Shown here: piece after piece, positions 17,316 through 24,450 of the stretch
Position numbering within the stretch: the first letter of the stretch is position 1
How the letters are laid out: each line of letters starts with the position of its first letter
Origin: Chloroflexota bacterium
GTDB taxonomy: Bacteria; Chloroflexota; Dormibacteria; CF-121
NCBI GenBank assembly: GCA_005881235.1
Contig: VBEQ01000147.1
Coordinates: 1 to 34,679 of the forward strand
DNA: 34,679 bases
Reading direction: 5' to 3'
Program-made: the position numbers and the translations under genes
Notes under the pieces: generated by a model
Databases searched by the model: none
What the model was told of the DNA's origin: nothing
What the model saw: the letters and a program-made list of their open reading frames with translations, nothing else

Positions 17316-17599
17316 CCGGAGGACTGCCGGAAGCGGATCTCACGCACCGCGGGCGCACCGATCCGTTCGTTGAGCCGGTCGATCAGCATGGTTCGCTCGA
17401 GATGTAGCTGGTGCGCAAGCGCCGGACTGCTGGCCGTCACCAGCAGCGTGCCGCCGGTGAGCTTGAGCGCCTTGGTCTCGCGGGCGAGGTGCTCTCCGAC
17501 CACCTGCGGCCACAACCACAGCGCCTGCGCCTCACGCGTCCGGCGCGTAATGCCGAGCGACGCCAGCGTTTTGGGAAGCGCGGATCCGATGCTACGCAT
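17312..17599 (-). CDS. DUF721 protein, DciA-like helicase-loading factor
   Basis: Small basic protein of 95 residues. The core ALWLWPQVVGEHLARETKAL followed by GGTLLVTASSPALAHQLHLE is the DUF721 signature. DUF721 includes DciA, which assists loading of the replicative helicase DnaB in bacteria without DnaC or DnaI (established for the family). The location between recF and the helicase-nuclease, downstream of dnaA and dnaN, fits a role in replication initiation. It starts at ATG 17599, overlapping the end of recF by eight bases, and ends in a four-base overlap with the next gene, so the whole series is translationally coupled. Confidence 0.88.
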   Translation of the reverse strand: MRSIGSALPKTLASLGITRRTREAQALWLWPQVVGEHLARETKALKLTGGTLLVTASSPALAHQLHLERTMLIDRLNERIGAPAVREIRFRQSSG

Positions 17600-18722
17600 G
17601 GATTCCCCCCTGCTCGACCCGGAAGATCGCGGCGCGCTCCAGGATGCTCTTTGGCAGGTCGTTGAGGTCGGCCGCGGTGATCAGCGCCTGAGGCCCTGGC
17701 TCGAGCGCGGCGAGGAGGCGCTCGCGGCGAGCCGGGTCGAGCTCGGACATCACATCATCGAGCAGAAGCACTGGTTGCTCGCCGGTCACCTCGGCGAGAT
17801 AGTGCAGTTCCGCCAGCTTCAGGCTGAGCACGGCGCTGCGCTGCTGCCCCTGGCTGGCATAGAGCCTCGCTTCATGGTCGTCGAGCCACACCTCGACATC
17901 GTCGCGCTGCGGTCCGACAGCTGTCTGTCCACGCCCGATCTCCTCGTCGCGCGCCTCGCGCATGGCGGCCTTGAGCTGTTCCACGACGAGCTCTAACGGC
18001 GCCTCGCCGATTCGGGCACCCGCGGGCCGGTAGCGGAGCTCGAGCCGCTCACGGTCGTCGCTGAGCTCGCGGTGAAAGGCGGCCGCGATGGGCTGCAGCT
18101 CGAGGAGGCGGCGCTGCCGTTCCACCATGATGGCCGCGCCGGACTCGGCGACGGCAGCCGTCCAGACATCGAGCCCATCGACCGGCTGGCGGGCCTCCCG
18201 GATCGCCCTCAGCAAGGCGTTGCGCTGCGTCAGCAGGTGCGAGTACCGATTCAACTCCCGCGCGTGGGCACGATCGATCTGGGAAAGCAGGGTGTTGAGA
18301 AAGCGTCGCCGGCCCTCGCCCGGACCCTTGACCAGCTGCAGGTCGTCCGGCCAGAAGAGGACGACCCGAAGCGACCCAATCACGTCGCTCGAGCGGCGCG
18401 GGATCCCATTGAGGGTGAACTTCCGCGACGCTCGCGAGCCGGCAGCGGCGGGGCTGAGGTTGATGCGAACCTCCAGCTCCTTGAGGCCGGTGTCGGTCTG
18501 CACGCCGCAGGTGACGCGGGCGGCGGTCTGGCCGAATCGGACCAGCTCGACCGCTTGCTGCGTGCGTGGGGAGCGCGTCAAGGCCGCGAGCGCCACGGCC
18601 TCGAGCAGATTGGTCTTTCCCTGCGCGTTGCCGCCGAAGAATACCGTGGCGGAGCGCTCGAGCGCCAGGTCCAACTCAACGTAATTCCGAAAGTCGAACA
18701 GTGAGACGTTAGCCAGGAACAC
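17592..18722 (-). CDS. recF: DNA replication and repair protein RecF
   Basis: SMC-like ATPase that helps RecO and RecR load RecA at single-strand gaps. Walker A is FFGGNAQGKTNLLEA near residue 30, the ABC-type signature is SQGQQRSAVLSLKLAEL, and Walker B is PVLLLDDVMSELD. FNTLLSQ-type family landmarks appear as RRRFLNTLLSQID. Length 376 is normal. The start is GTG at 18722, 16 bases after the dnaN stop. The order dnaA-dnaN-recF is the ancestral bacterial origin arrangement; here DUF721 and a helicase-nuclease follow instead of gyrB. Confidence 0.96.
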   Translation of the reverse strand: MFLANVSLFDFRNYVELDLALERSATVFFGGNAQGKTNLLEAVALAALTRSPRTQQAVELVRFGQTAARVTCGVQTDTGLKELEVRINLSPAAAGSRASRKFTLNGIPRRSSDVIGSLRVVLFWPDDLQLVKGPGEGRRRFLNTLLSQIDRAHARELNRYSHLLTQRNALLRAIREARQPVDGLDVWTAAVAESGAAIMVERQRRLLELQPIAAAFHRELSDDRERLELRYRPAGARIGEAPLELVVEQLKAAMREARDEEIGRGQTAVGPQRDDVEVWLDDHEARLYASQGQQRSAVLSLKLAELHYLAEVTGEQPVLLLDDVMSELDPARRERLLAALEPGPQALITAADLNDLPKSILERAAIFRVEQGGIHA

Positions 18723-18738
18723 GCGGTCTGCGCGCTGA

Positions 18739-19854
18739 CTACATCGCCACTCTGACCGGCATGATGATGTAGAGGTAGTTGTCGTTCCCCACCGGCTTGA
18801 TCAGGCCGGGGTTCAGCGGGCCGGTGAAGCCGAGGGTCACCTCGTCGCTGCCAATGATGGCGAGCACGTCGAGAAGGTACTTGGAGTTGAACGCGACCTG
18901 GAGGTCCTGGCCATCGATCTGCGCCTCAACGCCGGCCACGTTCTGCCCGACTTCGCTGGTATTGGCCGTCAGGGTCAGTTTGCCGCCTTCGGCCTTGAAT
19001 TTCACGACGTTGGCGGCATCCTTGGAAAACAACGAGACCATCTTGGTGGTGAAGAGCAGGTCCTGCGTCTTGCTGGTGATGGTCGTTGTGCTCTGCCCAG
19101 GAATGACCTGCTGGTAGTTGGGATAGGTTCCCTCGATCAGCCGGCTCATCAGTTCCACATCGCGGGTCTTGAAGAAAACCTGATTCTTCTGCGAGCCGAC
19201 GGTGACCTCCACGCCGTTGTCGCCCGTCTTGAGGATCCGGCTGAGCTCGCTCAGGGCGCGCGCCGGGATGACGATCGTCTCGCCTTCACCCGGTTCCGCC
19301 TGGACCGCAAGGGTTTTGACCGCCAGCCGGTGACCGTCGGTGGCGGCAAAGGTTGCCTTCCCCCCATTGAGGTGAACGTAGACGCCGGTCAGCACCGGTC
19401 GGCCCTCATCGCTGGAGGCGGCGATCACGGTCTGCTCGATCGCATCTTTGAGCTCGGCCTGGTCGACCTTGACCTTGCGACCTTCGACGCCGGAGGGAAC
19501 GGGTGGGAAGTCCGCCGGGTCGATCCCACGGATGGTGGCGTCGAACCGATTGCTCTTGACCGCTAGCGACTGCGTCTTCTTGTCCAGTGCCATGGACAGC
19601 GGCTCGTCGGGATGCGAAGTCACGAAGTCCGTCAGCAACCGCGCCGGCACGGTGATCCCACCTTCTTCCTGGACCTCGGCCGGGATGACCTGCCGGATAC
19701 CGATCTCCAGGTTGGTCGCTGTGAGTTGCAGCCCGGTGTCGCCGGTCTGCAGCAGCACGTTGTTGAGGATGGGTAGCGTGGTCCGCGAAGAGACGGCGCG
19801 GGAAACAACCTGCAATCCCTGCCCGAGGTTTCCGGCGGTGACAGTGACCTTCAT
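18739..19854 (-). CDS. dnaN: DNA polymerase III beta subunit (sliding clamp)
   Basis: Ring-shaped processivity clamp that tethers DNA polymerase to its template; it also docks many repair proteins. All three clamp domains are present in 371 residues. Recognisable segments are VSRAVSSRTTLPILNNVLLQ near the N-terminus, DGHRLAVKT in the middle and the C-terminal YLYIIMPVRV, the conserved MPMR-like tail. The ATG at 19854 has AGGAG a few bases upstream. A leader of about 100 bases separates it from a TATAAT box, so it probably has its own promoter besides read-through from dnaA. Confidence 0.97.
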   Translation of the reverse strand: MKVTVTAGNLGQGLQVVSRAVSSRTTLPILNNVLLQTGDTGLQLTATNLEIGIRQVIPAEVQEEGGITVPARLLTDFVTSHPDEPLSMALDKKTQSLAVKSNRFDATIRGIDPADFPPVPSGVEGRKVKVDQAELKDAIEQTVIAASSDEGRPVLTGVYVHLNGGKATFAATDGHRLAVKTLAVQAEPGEGETIVIPARALSELSRILKTGDNGVEVTVGSQKNQVFFKTRDVELMSRLIEGTYPNYQQVIPGQSTTTITSKTQDLLFTTKMVSLFSKDAANVVKFKAEGGKLTLTANTSEVGQNVAGVEAQIDGQDLQVAFNSKYLLDVLAIIGSDEVTLGFTGPLNPGLIKPVGNDNYLYIIMPVRVAM

Positions 19855-19903
19855 GATGCTCCTGGTCTACACGACCCTCTAATGAAACGGGGTAATTGAA
19901 AGA

Positions 19904-19918
19904 TACGACGTAGTCGTA
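19904..19918. promoter_or_regulatory. Palindrome in the dnaN leader
   Basis: TACGAC-GTA-GTCGTA is a perfect inverted repeat with 6-base arms and a 3-base centre, 50 bases upstream of the dnaN start. It could be a protein-binding site or an RNA hairpin. No known operator was recognised. Confidence 0.35.
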
Positions 19919-19968
19919 GTGCGGTGCACAACAGGGAAAAACCCCTTCCCCACGTTCAAAACGGGCCA

Positions 19969-19974
19969 ATTATA
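19969..19974 (-). promoter_or_regulatory. Putative -10 of the dnaN promoter
   Basis: A perfect TATAAT on the minus strand in the dnaA-dnaN gap. The base pattern 17 upstream is a poor -35. Transcription would begin near 19962, giving a dnaN leader of about 108 bases. Confidence 0.5.
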
Positions 19975-20005
19975 GCGTTCAAAAACTGTGCGTTCCCGGC
20001 GCGGG

Positions 20006-20063
20006 TATCCCCACACGAGCCCGATTGCAACAGTGTCCACGTCCCTTGCCGCGCTATTCCACA
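20006..20063 (+). other. Cluster of degenerate DnaA boxes between dnaA and dnaN
   Basis: Three sequences in the same orientation resemble DnaA boxes: TATCCCCACA (20006-20015), GTGTCCACG (20033-20041, 7 of 9 against TTGTCCACA) and TATTCCACA (20055-20063, 7 of 9 against TTATCCACA). They may serve dnaA/dnaN autoregulation or a second half of the origin. Confidence 0.4.
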
Positions 20064-20066
20064 GGC

Positions 20067-21422
20067 TCAATGCGAATAAAGAATTTCGCGGAGTTTCCGC
20101 AGGTCGGCCTGGAGGCGTTGGTCTTCTTTGGAGTCGGTATTTATTTTCTCGTAGGAATGGAGGACTGTCGTATGATCACGTCCGCCGAATGCCTGCCCGA
20201 TGGCCGGCAACGATGAGGCCGTTTCCTCGCGGATCAAGAACATCGCAACCTGTCGCGGGAAGACGATGTGCTTGTCGCGGCGCTTCCCTTTCATCTCCTC
20301 CAGGCTGATGTGATAGAAGCTTGCGACCGTGCGAGAGATGGTGTCGATCGAGAGGGTGCGGGTCTCCGTCGAGGGGATGACGTCCTGCAGCAGTTTCGCC
20401 GCCATCTCGACGTTGACGGCGCTGCGGTTGAGGGACGCATGGGCGATCACCCGGATGAGCGCACCCTCGAGCTCGCGGATGTTCCTCTGGATCTTGTGCG
20501 CGATGAAGGAGAGCACATCCTCCGGCACCAGCCGCGCATAGGGCCCGACCTTCGATTTGAGGATGGCCACGCGCGTTTCGAAGTCGGCCGCCTGGATGTC
20601 CGCGATCAGGCCCCACTGAAACCGTGAGCGCAGCCTGTCCTCCAGCGTGGGGATCTCTTTGGGGGGCCGGTCGGAGGAGATCACGATCTGCTTGTTGAGC
20701 TCATGGAGGGAGTTGAAGGTATGGAAGAACTCTTCCTGGGTCCGGTCTTTACCGGCGAGAAACTGGATGTCGTCGACCAGCAGGACGTCGACCGTCCGGT
20801 AGCGGGTCCGGAAATCGTTCATCCGTCCTTCCTGGATGGAGGAGATCATCTCGTTCATGAACTTCTCGCTCGTCACATAGGCCACCCGCCGGCGGGCGTG
20901 CTTTTCCAAAACGGCGTGGCCGATGGCGTGCATCAGGTGGGTCTTGCCCAAACCAACGCCGCCATAGAGGAAGAGCGGGTTGTAGGCCTTGGCGGGGGTT
21001 TCTGCCACCGCCCGGCAGGCGGCGTGCGCGAAGCGCGAGTTGTTGCCGACCACGAAATGCTGGAACTGGAATTTCGGATTCAGCTGGGATGCCTCGTGGA
21101 GGACCGGCTCCTCGGCTTCGGGCGGCGGCTCCTCAGCGACGGCCACCGCCGAGCGGCCGGCGGCTGCCTCAGTCTGACCAGGTATCACCTCGAACGCCAC
21201 GCTGACGTCGCCGGAGACGATCGCCGACAACGTCTCTTTGATCATCGCCGAGTAGCGGTCCTCGAGCCAGTCCTTGGCGAGCTTGGTCGGCACGCCGATC
21301 TTGAAAGCATTCTTCTCGCGGCCGACCAATGACGCATTCTTCAGCCAGGTCTCATAGCTTGGCTTACTGAGCTGGAACCGAAGTTCCTCCTGCGCCGCCT
21401 GCCAAATCTGTTCTCCGTTCAT
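20067..21422 (-). CDS. dnaA: Chromosomal replication initiator protein DnaA
   Basis: AAA+ ATPase that binds DnaA boxes at oriC, melts the origin and recruits the helicase. The four usual domains are visible. Domain I is WQAAQEELRFQLSKPSYETW, and a short Pro/Glu-rich domain II follows. Domain III has Walker A GGVGLGKTHLMHA and Walker B VLLVDDIQFL. Domain IV carries the DnaA signature GGRDHTTVLHSYEKI. The frame opens at a GTG at 21434, but the ATG at 21422 has a GGAGG site five bases upstream and matches the usual N-terminus, so it is preferred (451 residues). It is transcribed away from rpmH, with the origin between them. Confidence 0.97.
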   Translation of the reverse strand: MNGEQIWQAAQEELRFQLSKPSYETWLKNASLVGREKNAFKIGVPTKLAKDWLEDRYSAMIKETLSAIVSGDVSVAFEVIPGQTEAAAGRSAVAVAEEPPPEAEEPVLHEASQLNPKFQFQHFVVGNNSRFAHAACRAVAETPAKAYNPLFLYGGVGLGKTHLMHAIGHAVLEKHARRRVAYVTSEKFMNEMISSIQEGRMNDFRTRYRTVDVLLVDDIQFLAGKDRTQEEFFHTFNSLHELNKQIVISSDRPPKEIPTLEDRLRSRFQWGLIADIQAADFETRVAILKSKVGPYARLVPEDVLSFIAHKIQRNIRELEGALIRVIAHASLNRSAVNVEMAAKLLQDVIPSTETRTLSIDTISRTVASFYHISLEEMKGKRRDKHIVFPRQVAMFLIREETASSLPAIGQAFGGRDHTTVLHSYEKINTDSKEDQRLQADLRKLREILYSH

Positions 21423-21753
21423 CGGCTCCTCCACGCAACACGACGCAAACTACGACTTCAGTGGAGAGCAGAGCCGGTGCTGCGCGTCAGGCCGCGAAGT
21501 CGGAAACGAGGCCCATGGACGGCGTTTGCAGGACGGAACTTATACACAAGCTTCCCACAACAGTGGAGAAGTCTATCGAGGTCTCCCCAGCCTCATGTGT
21601 ATAAGTTGTTGATGGCTATTTGCCGTAGCTCTCCAGGGCAGCGGAATAATAGCAAACGGTTACCACCCGTGCAATCCGAAATTACGTACGAAGCGCACCG
21701 CCGCGCATGGTCGCGCATGGTATGGTTAGGCCCCGAAAAACGTTGAGGTCTGC
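21423..21753. other. Putative chromosomal replication origin (oriC), dnaA-rpmH intergenic region
   Basis: This 331-base gap between dnaA and rpmH contains no gene. AACTTATACACA (21537-21548) and TGTGTATAAGTT (21596-21607) form a perfect 12-base inverted repeat, 47 bases apart. Each arm holds TTATACACA, an exact match to the TTATNCACA DnaA-box consensus. A weaker box-like TTCCCACAA (21552-21560) lies between. The stretch 21605-21690 is relatively A/T-rich (GGAATAATAGCAAACGG) and could be the unwinding element. Divergence of the dnaA and rpmH operons from this point supports an origin. Melting and binding are not shown by sequence alone. Confidence 0.75.
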
Positions 21754-21909
21754 ATGAAGCGTACCCACCAGCCAAAGAAGCGCCAGCGGGTCAAGGTCCA
21801 CGGTTTCCGTGCCCGCATGTCGACGACGGGCGGCGTCAAGGTGATCAAGGCACGCCGTTTGAAGGGACGCCGCCGTCTGACACCGACGTCCAGCCGGCGC
21901 TACCGGTAA
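21754..21909 (+). CDS. rpmH: 50S ribosomal protein L34
   Basis: Small, very basic ribosomal protein of 51 residues (MKRTHQPKKRQRVKVHGF, then RARMSTTGGVKVIKARR and KGRRRLTP), the classic L34 pattern. GAGG just upstream of the ATG is its ribosome binding site, and TATGGT at 21721-21726 is a possible -10. It is first in the rpmH-rnpA-yidD-yidC-jag series, the standard order next to dnaA in many bacteria. Confidence 0.97.
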   Translation: MKRTHQPKKRQRVKVHGFRARMSTTGGVKVIKARRLKGRRRLTPTSSRRYR

Positions 21910-21928
21910 GCGCCTGCCTCCACCGCCG

Positions 21929-22261
21929 ATGAAACGGCGGTCTCGGCTACTCCGGTCGGCCGACTTCGACCGGACGCTGCGCTCGGGCCGCCGGGCCGCC
22001 TCCGAATACTTCGCCCTATTCGTAAGCGATAATGGGCTTGGCCGGCCTCGGGTCGGCCTGGCCGTCAGTCGGAAACTCGGGAATGCCGTGGTCCGAAATC
22101 GAGTCAAGCGGCGCCTGCGCGAACTGGTGAGGCCGTTGTTGACGCGGGCAGAGGGCGGCCGTGACGTTGTAATCGTGGCACGGGCTCGTGCCGTCGACGC
22201 GGAATTTACGCACTTGCGCCAGGAGATGGAAATGCTGTGGGCGAAGGGGTGGGGGTCGTGA
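21929..22261 (+). CDS. rnpA: Ribonuclease P protein component
   Basis: Protein subunit of RNase P, which trims the 5' ends of tRNA precursors together with its RNA. The signature RNRVKRRLRELVRPLL is present, preceded by RVGLAVSRKLGNAVV. Length (110) is normal. It starts 19 bases after rpmH and its TGA overlaps the GTG of yidD by four bases (GTGA). The RNase P RNA gene is not in the window. Confidence 0.95.
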   Translation: MKRRSRLLRSADFDRTLRSGRRAASEYFALFVSDNGLGRPRVGLAVSRKLGNAVVRNRVKRRLRELVRPLLTRAEGGRDVVIVARARAVDAEFTHLRQEMEMLWAKGWGS

Positions 22262-22473
22262 CGGCGGCGTCGCTGGCGCTGATCCGCGTCTACCGGATCA
22301 CGCTCGGTCCCCTCTTTGGCGTGCTGTCGAGCTGCCGCTACACACCCACCTGCTCGCAGTACGGGTATGAAGCCATCCAGCGCTACGGCTGGTGGCGTGG
22401 CTGGGGCATGGCCGTCCGCCGGGTCGCGCGCTGCCACCCCTTCCATGCCGGCGGCTGGGATCCCGTGCCATGA
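22258..22473 (+). CDS. yidD: Membrane protein insertion efficiency factor YidD
   Basis: Short membrane-associated protein of 71 residues that assists YidC-dependent insertion in other bacteria. The family core is obvious: SSCRYTPTCSQYGYEAIQRY followed by RCHPFHAGGWDPVP, with its conserved cysteines. The frame opens at 22237, but the GTG at 22258 forms a GTGA overlap with the rnpA stop and begins at the usual position, so it is used. It ends in an ATGA overlap with yidC. Confidence 0.93.
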   Translation: MTAASLALIRVYRITLGPLFGVLSSCRYTPTCSQYGYEAIQRYGWWRGWGMAVRRVARCHPFHAGGWDPVP

Positions 22474-23303
22474 CGTCGCTGCTCGCCCTGCTGGCGACCC
22501 GCCACGAGCCCTGGGACACCCTCGGCGACCTCTGGCACCCGATCTGGGCACTCTGGTGGACACTGATCGGAGTCCCGATCCATGCCGTCCTCAAGACAAT
22601 CCTGGGTGTCCTGAGCGGGAACCCGCTCGCCGAATCGATCGGGCCCTTTGGCATCGCCATCGTCCTCTTGACCATCCTGATCAAGCTGATCATCTCTCCC
22701 ATCTTCCAGTACCAGCTGACCACTTCGCGGCGCGTCCAGGCGGAGCAGCGCCGGATCGCTCCCCAGTTGTCCGCGCTACGAAAGAAGTACAAGAAGGATC
22801 CTCAGCTCCTCAACCAGGAAACCATGAAGCTCTACAAGGAGCACAACATCAACCCACTCGCGCAAATGAGCGGTTGCCTGCCGGCGTTGGTCCAGTCCCC
22901 CATCCTGATCGCGCTCTTCTATGTGATCCGGGACGCTCACAACACGCTACCGATCCACGATTTCCGCTTCCTGGGCATCTCACTGGACCATACGGCCCTG
23001 CAACCGGGGCAGTTCGTCCCGCTCGCCATCCTTCTGCCCATCCTCGCCGGGCTCACCACCTTCGTGCAGACCAAGATGATGACCCAGCCGGGTCAAGTTC
23101 AAGACCCGACCCAGGCGGCGATGACGCAGAACATGACGCTGATCATGCCCGTCTTCATCGGGTTCATCTCACTCAACTTCGCGGCCGCCCTCGCGCTCTA
23201 CTGGGTGGTCAGCAACCTCTTCAGCATCGGCCAGCAATACTTCATCACCGGCTGGGGTTCACTCAACATACCGCCGGGCTTACGCAGGGGGAAAGCCGCA
23301 TGA
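22470..23303 (+). CDS. yidC: Membrane protein insertase YidC/Oxa1
   Basis: Inserts and folds membrane proteins, alone or with Sec. The 277 residues show the core helices of the family: FGIAIVLLTILIKLIISPIF, then a charged hairpin (RRVQAEQRRIAPQLSALRKK), the NPLAQMSGCLPALVQSPILI segment and the final NFAAALALYWVVSNLF. The charged residue of the hydrophilic groove appears as lysine (LIKLIISP) where the well-studied proteins have arginine; the charge is kept. The ATG at 22470 is chosen from its ATGA overlap with yidD; the open frame upstream is the yidD sequence read in another frame. There is no large periplasmic domain, as expected outside diderms. Confidence 0.95.
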   Translation: MTSLLALLATRHEPWDTLGDLWHPIWALWWTLIGVPIHAVLKTILGVLSGNPLAESIGPFGIAIVLLTILIKLIISPIFQYQLTTSRRVQAEQRRIAPQLSALRKKYKKDPQLLNQETMKLYKEHNINPLAQMSGCLPALVQSPILIALFYVIRDAHNTLPIHDFRFLGISLDHTALQPGQFVPLAILLPILAGLTTFVQTKMMTQPGQVQDPTQAAMTQNMTLIMPVFIGFISLNFAAALALYWVVSNLFSIGQQYFITGWGSLNIPPGLRRGKAA

Positions 23304-24091
23304 GCAGCAGCAGCAACAGCGTCGAAATCACCGGAAAGACTGTCGACGAGGCCGTCGAGCAGGCTCTCGAAGACCTCGAAGAGGCACGCGAGAACGTGGA
23401 CATCGAGGTGCTGGAGGAGTCCTCGGGGCAGGCTCGGGTTCGGGTTACGCAGCGGGAAACGTACGCCGTCAAGGCGCGCCAGGTCGTGGCCGAGCTTCTC
23501 TACAAGATGGGAATCACGGCGCAGGTATTCATCAAAAAAGCTGACGACCCGGTGATGATCGACGTTGCCGGCGATAACCTCGGGTTGCTGATCGGCTGGC
23601 GGGGGGAGACGCTTCGCGCCTTCCAGACAGTTGTCAACCTGATCCTCAACGAGGGCCGCGTCGACCGGCGCCGGCTGGTCGTCGACGTCGAGCACTACCG
23701 CAATCGCCGCGAGGAGACCGTCAAGGAGATGGCCCTGCGCCTCGCCGATCGTGTGCGGCGCACCGGCGAGCGGGTGATGATGGATCCGATGCAGTCGTAC
23801 GAGCGGCGCATCGTCCACATCACGCTCGAGAAGGAGCCCGGCATCCGCACCGAGAGCCAGGGTGAGGAACCGAACCGGCGGGTCGCGATCCTCCCCGACG
23901 GTGTCACCGCGGCTCGGCGCCCAGCGGAGCGTCCGGTGCCGGCCCCCTCCCCGCCACTGACTCGCCAGGGTTCGGGCTACGGTGATCGGCCCCGTTACGG
24001 CGATCGGCCGCGCTTCGGCGACCGACCGCGCTTCGGCGAGCGCCGCCCCGGTTACCGCGAGGGCGAGGGCGGGGGAGGCGAGACCCCCTGA
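23300..24091 (+). CDS. jag: Jag/KhpB (EloR) RNA-binding protein with a GDRPRF-repeat tail
   Basis: RNA-binding protein that in Gram-positive relatives works with KhpA and affects cell elongation. The Jag-N domain is at residues 5-50 (ITGKTVDEAVEQALEDL), the KH domain follows with LLIGWRGETLRAFQTVVNL, and the R3H domain ends with MQSYERRIVHITLEKEPG. After residue about 200 there is an unusual Arg/Gly/Pro tail with four repeats of (Y/F)GDRPR, giving 263 residues in all. The start is the ATG overlapping the yidC stop (ATGA). The final 40 bases overlap the end of a convergent small gene. Confidence 0.93.
   Translation: MSSSSNSVEITGKTVDEAVEQALEDLEEARENVDIEVLEESSGQARVRVTQRETYAVKARQVVAELLYKMGITAQVFIKKADDPVMIDVAGDNLGLLIGWRGETLRAFQTVVNLILNEGRVDRRRLVVDVEHYRNRREETVKEMALRLADRVRRTGERVMMDPMQSYERRIVHITLEKEPGIRTESQGEEPNRRVAILPDGVTAARRPAERPVPAPSPPLTRQGSGYGDRPRYGDRPRFGDRPRFGERRPGYREGEGGGGETP
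23978..24049 (+). repeat. Four 18-base in-frame repeats encoding (Y/F)GDRPR in the jag tail
   Basis: Four consecutive 18-base units encode YGDRPR, YGDRPR, FGDRPR and FGERRP. Synonymous differences between units suggest the peptide, not just the DNA, is maintained. The tail resembles disordered, RNA-contacting Arg/Gly-rich tails. Confidence 0.8.
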
Positions 24092-24354
24092 ACGCCGGCG
24101 CTGTCGAGGTCGGCGCGGACCCGATAGAGCGCTGCCGCGACCGCCTCGGCCGATAAACCATCGTCGAGCGCGTCCCGAGCCTGCCGGACGCCCTCTTTGA
24201 GCTTCGGGGAGGCTGCCGCCGCGGCGAGCGCCTTCAGCTCACGGGCCACCTCCACGGGCAAGCGCGCACCCGCATCTGAGTCCGCATAATTCCAGGCCTC
24301 GACGCGTGCGATGAGGCGATTCAGACGGCGGCCGAATTCCAAACGCCCCGTCAC
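24052..24354 (-). CDS. Small protein of unknown function
   Basis: Hypothetical protein of 100 residues that I do not recognise. The body is helix-rich and charged (LEFGRRLNRLIARVEAWNY, LPVEVARELKALAAAA, LSAEAVAAALYRVRADL), and the end is a Pro/Ser-rich tail lying inside the jag overlap. It looks genuine because it has codon-like third positions, fills the gap after jag, and its GTG start is preceded six bases upstream by TAATAT, the same arrangement as other genes here. Its last 40 bases run antisense to the end of jag. Whether the overlapping Pro-rich tail is translated depends on this reading frame being used at all. Confidence 0.55.
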   Translation of the reverse strand: MTGRLEFGRRLNRLIARVEAWNYADSDAGARLPVEVARELKALAAAAASPKLKEGVRQARDALDDGLSAEAVAAALYRVRADLDSAGVQGVSPPPPSPSR

Positions 24355-24360
24355 GGTTCA

Positions 24361-24366
24361 ATATTA
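24361..24366 (-). promoter_or_regulatory. -10 element directly before the small unknown gene
   Basis: TAATAT on the minus strand, then exactly six bases (tgaacc), then GTG. No ribosome binding site is present, so a leaderless message is likely. Confidence 0.5.
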
Positions 24367-24438
24367 TCCGACACTGGATGACCCATCATGTCTACCAAAA
24401 CGGTATCGAAATGTGAGGATGTGCCGACACCCCTACGA

Positions 24439-24444
24439 TATACT
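24439..24444 (+). promoter_or_regulatory. -10 element directly before the M16 peptidase gene
   Basis: TATACT (5 of 6 matches), then exactly six bases (cagctc), then GTG at 24451. It supports that GTG over the ATG at 24388, which would lie upstream of the promoter. Confidence 0.6.
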
Positions 24445-24450
24445 CAGCTC

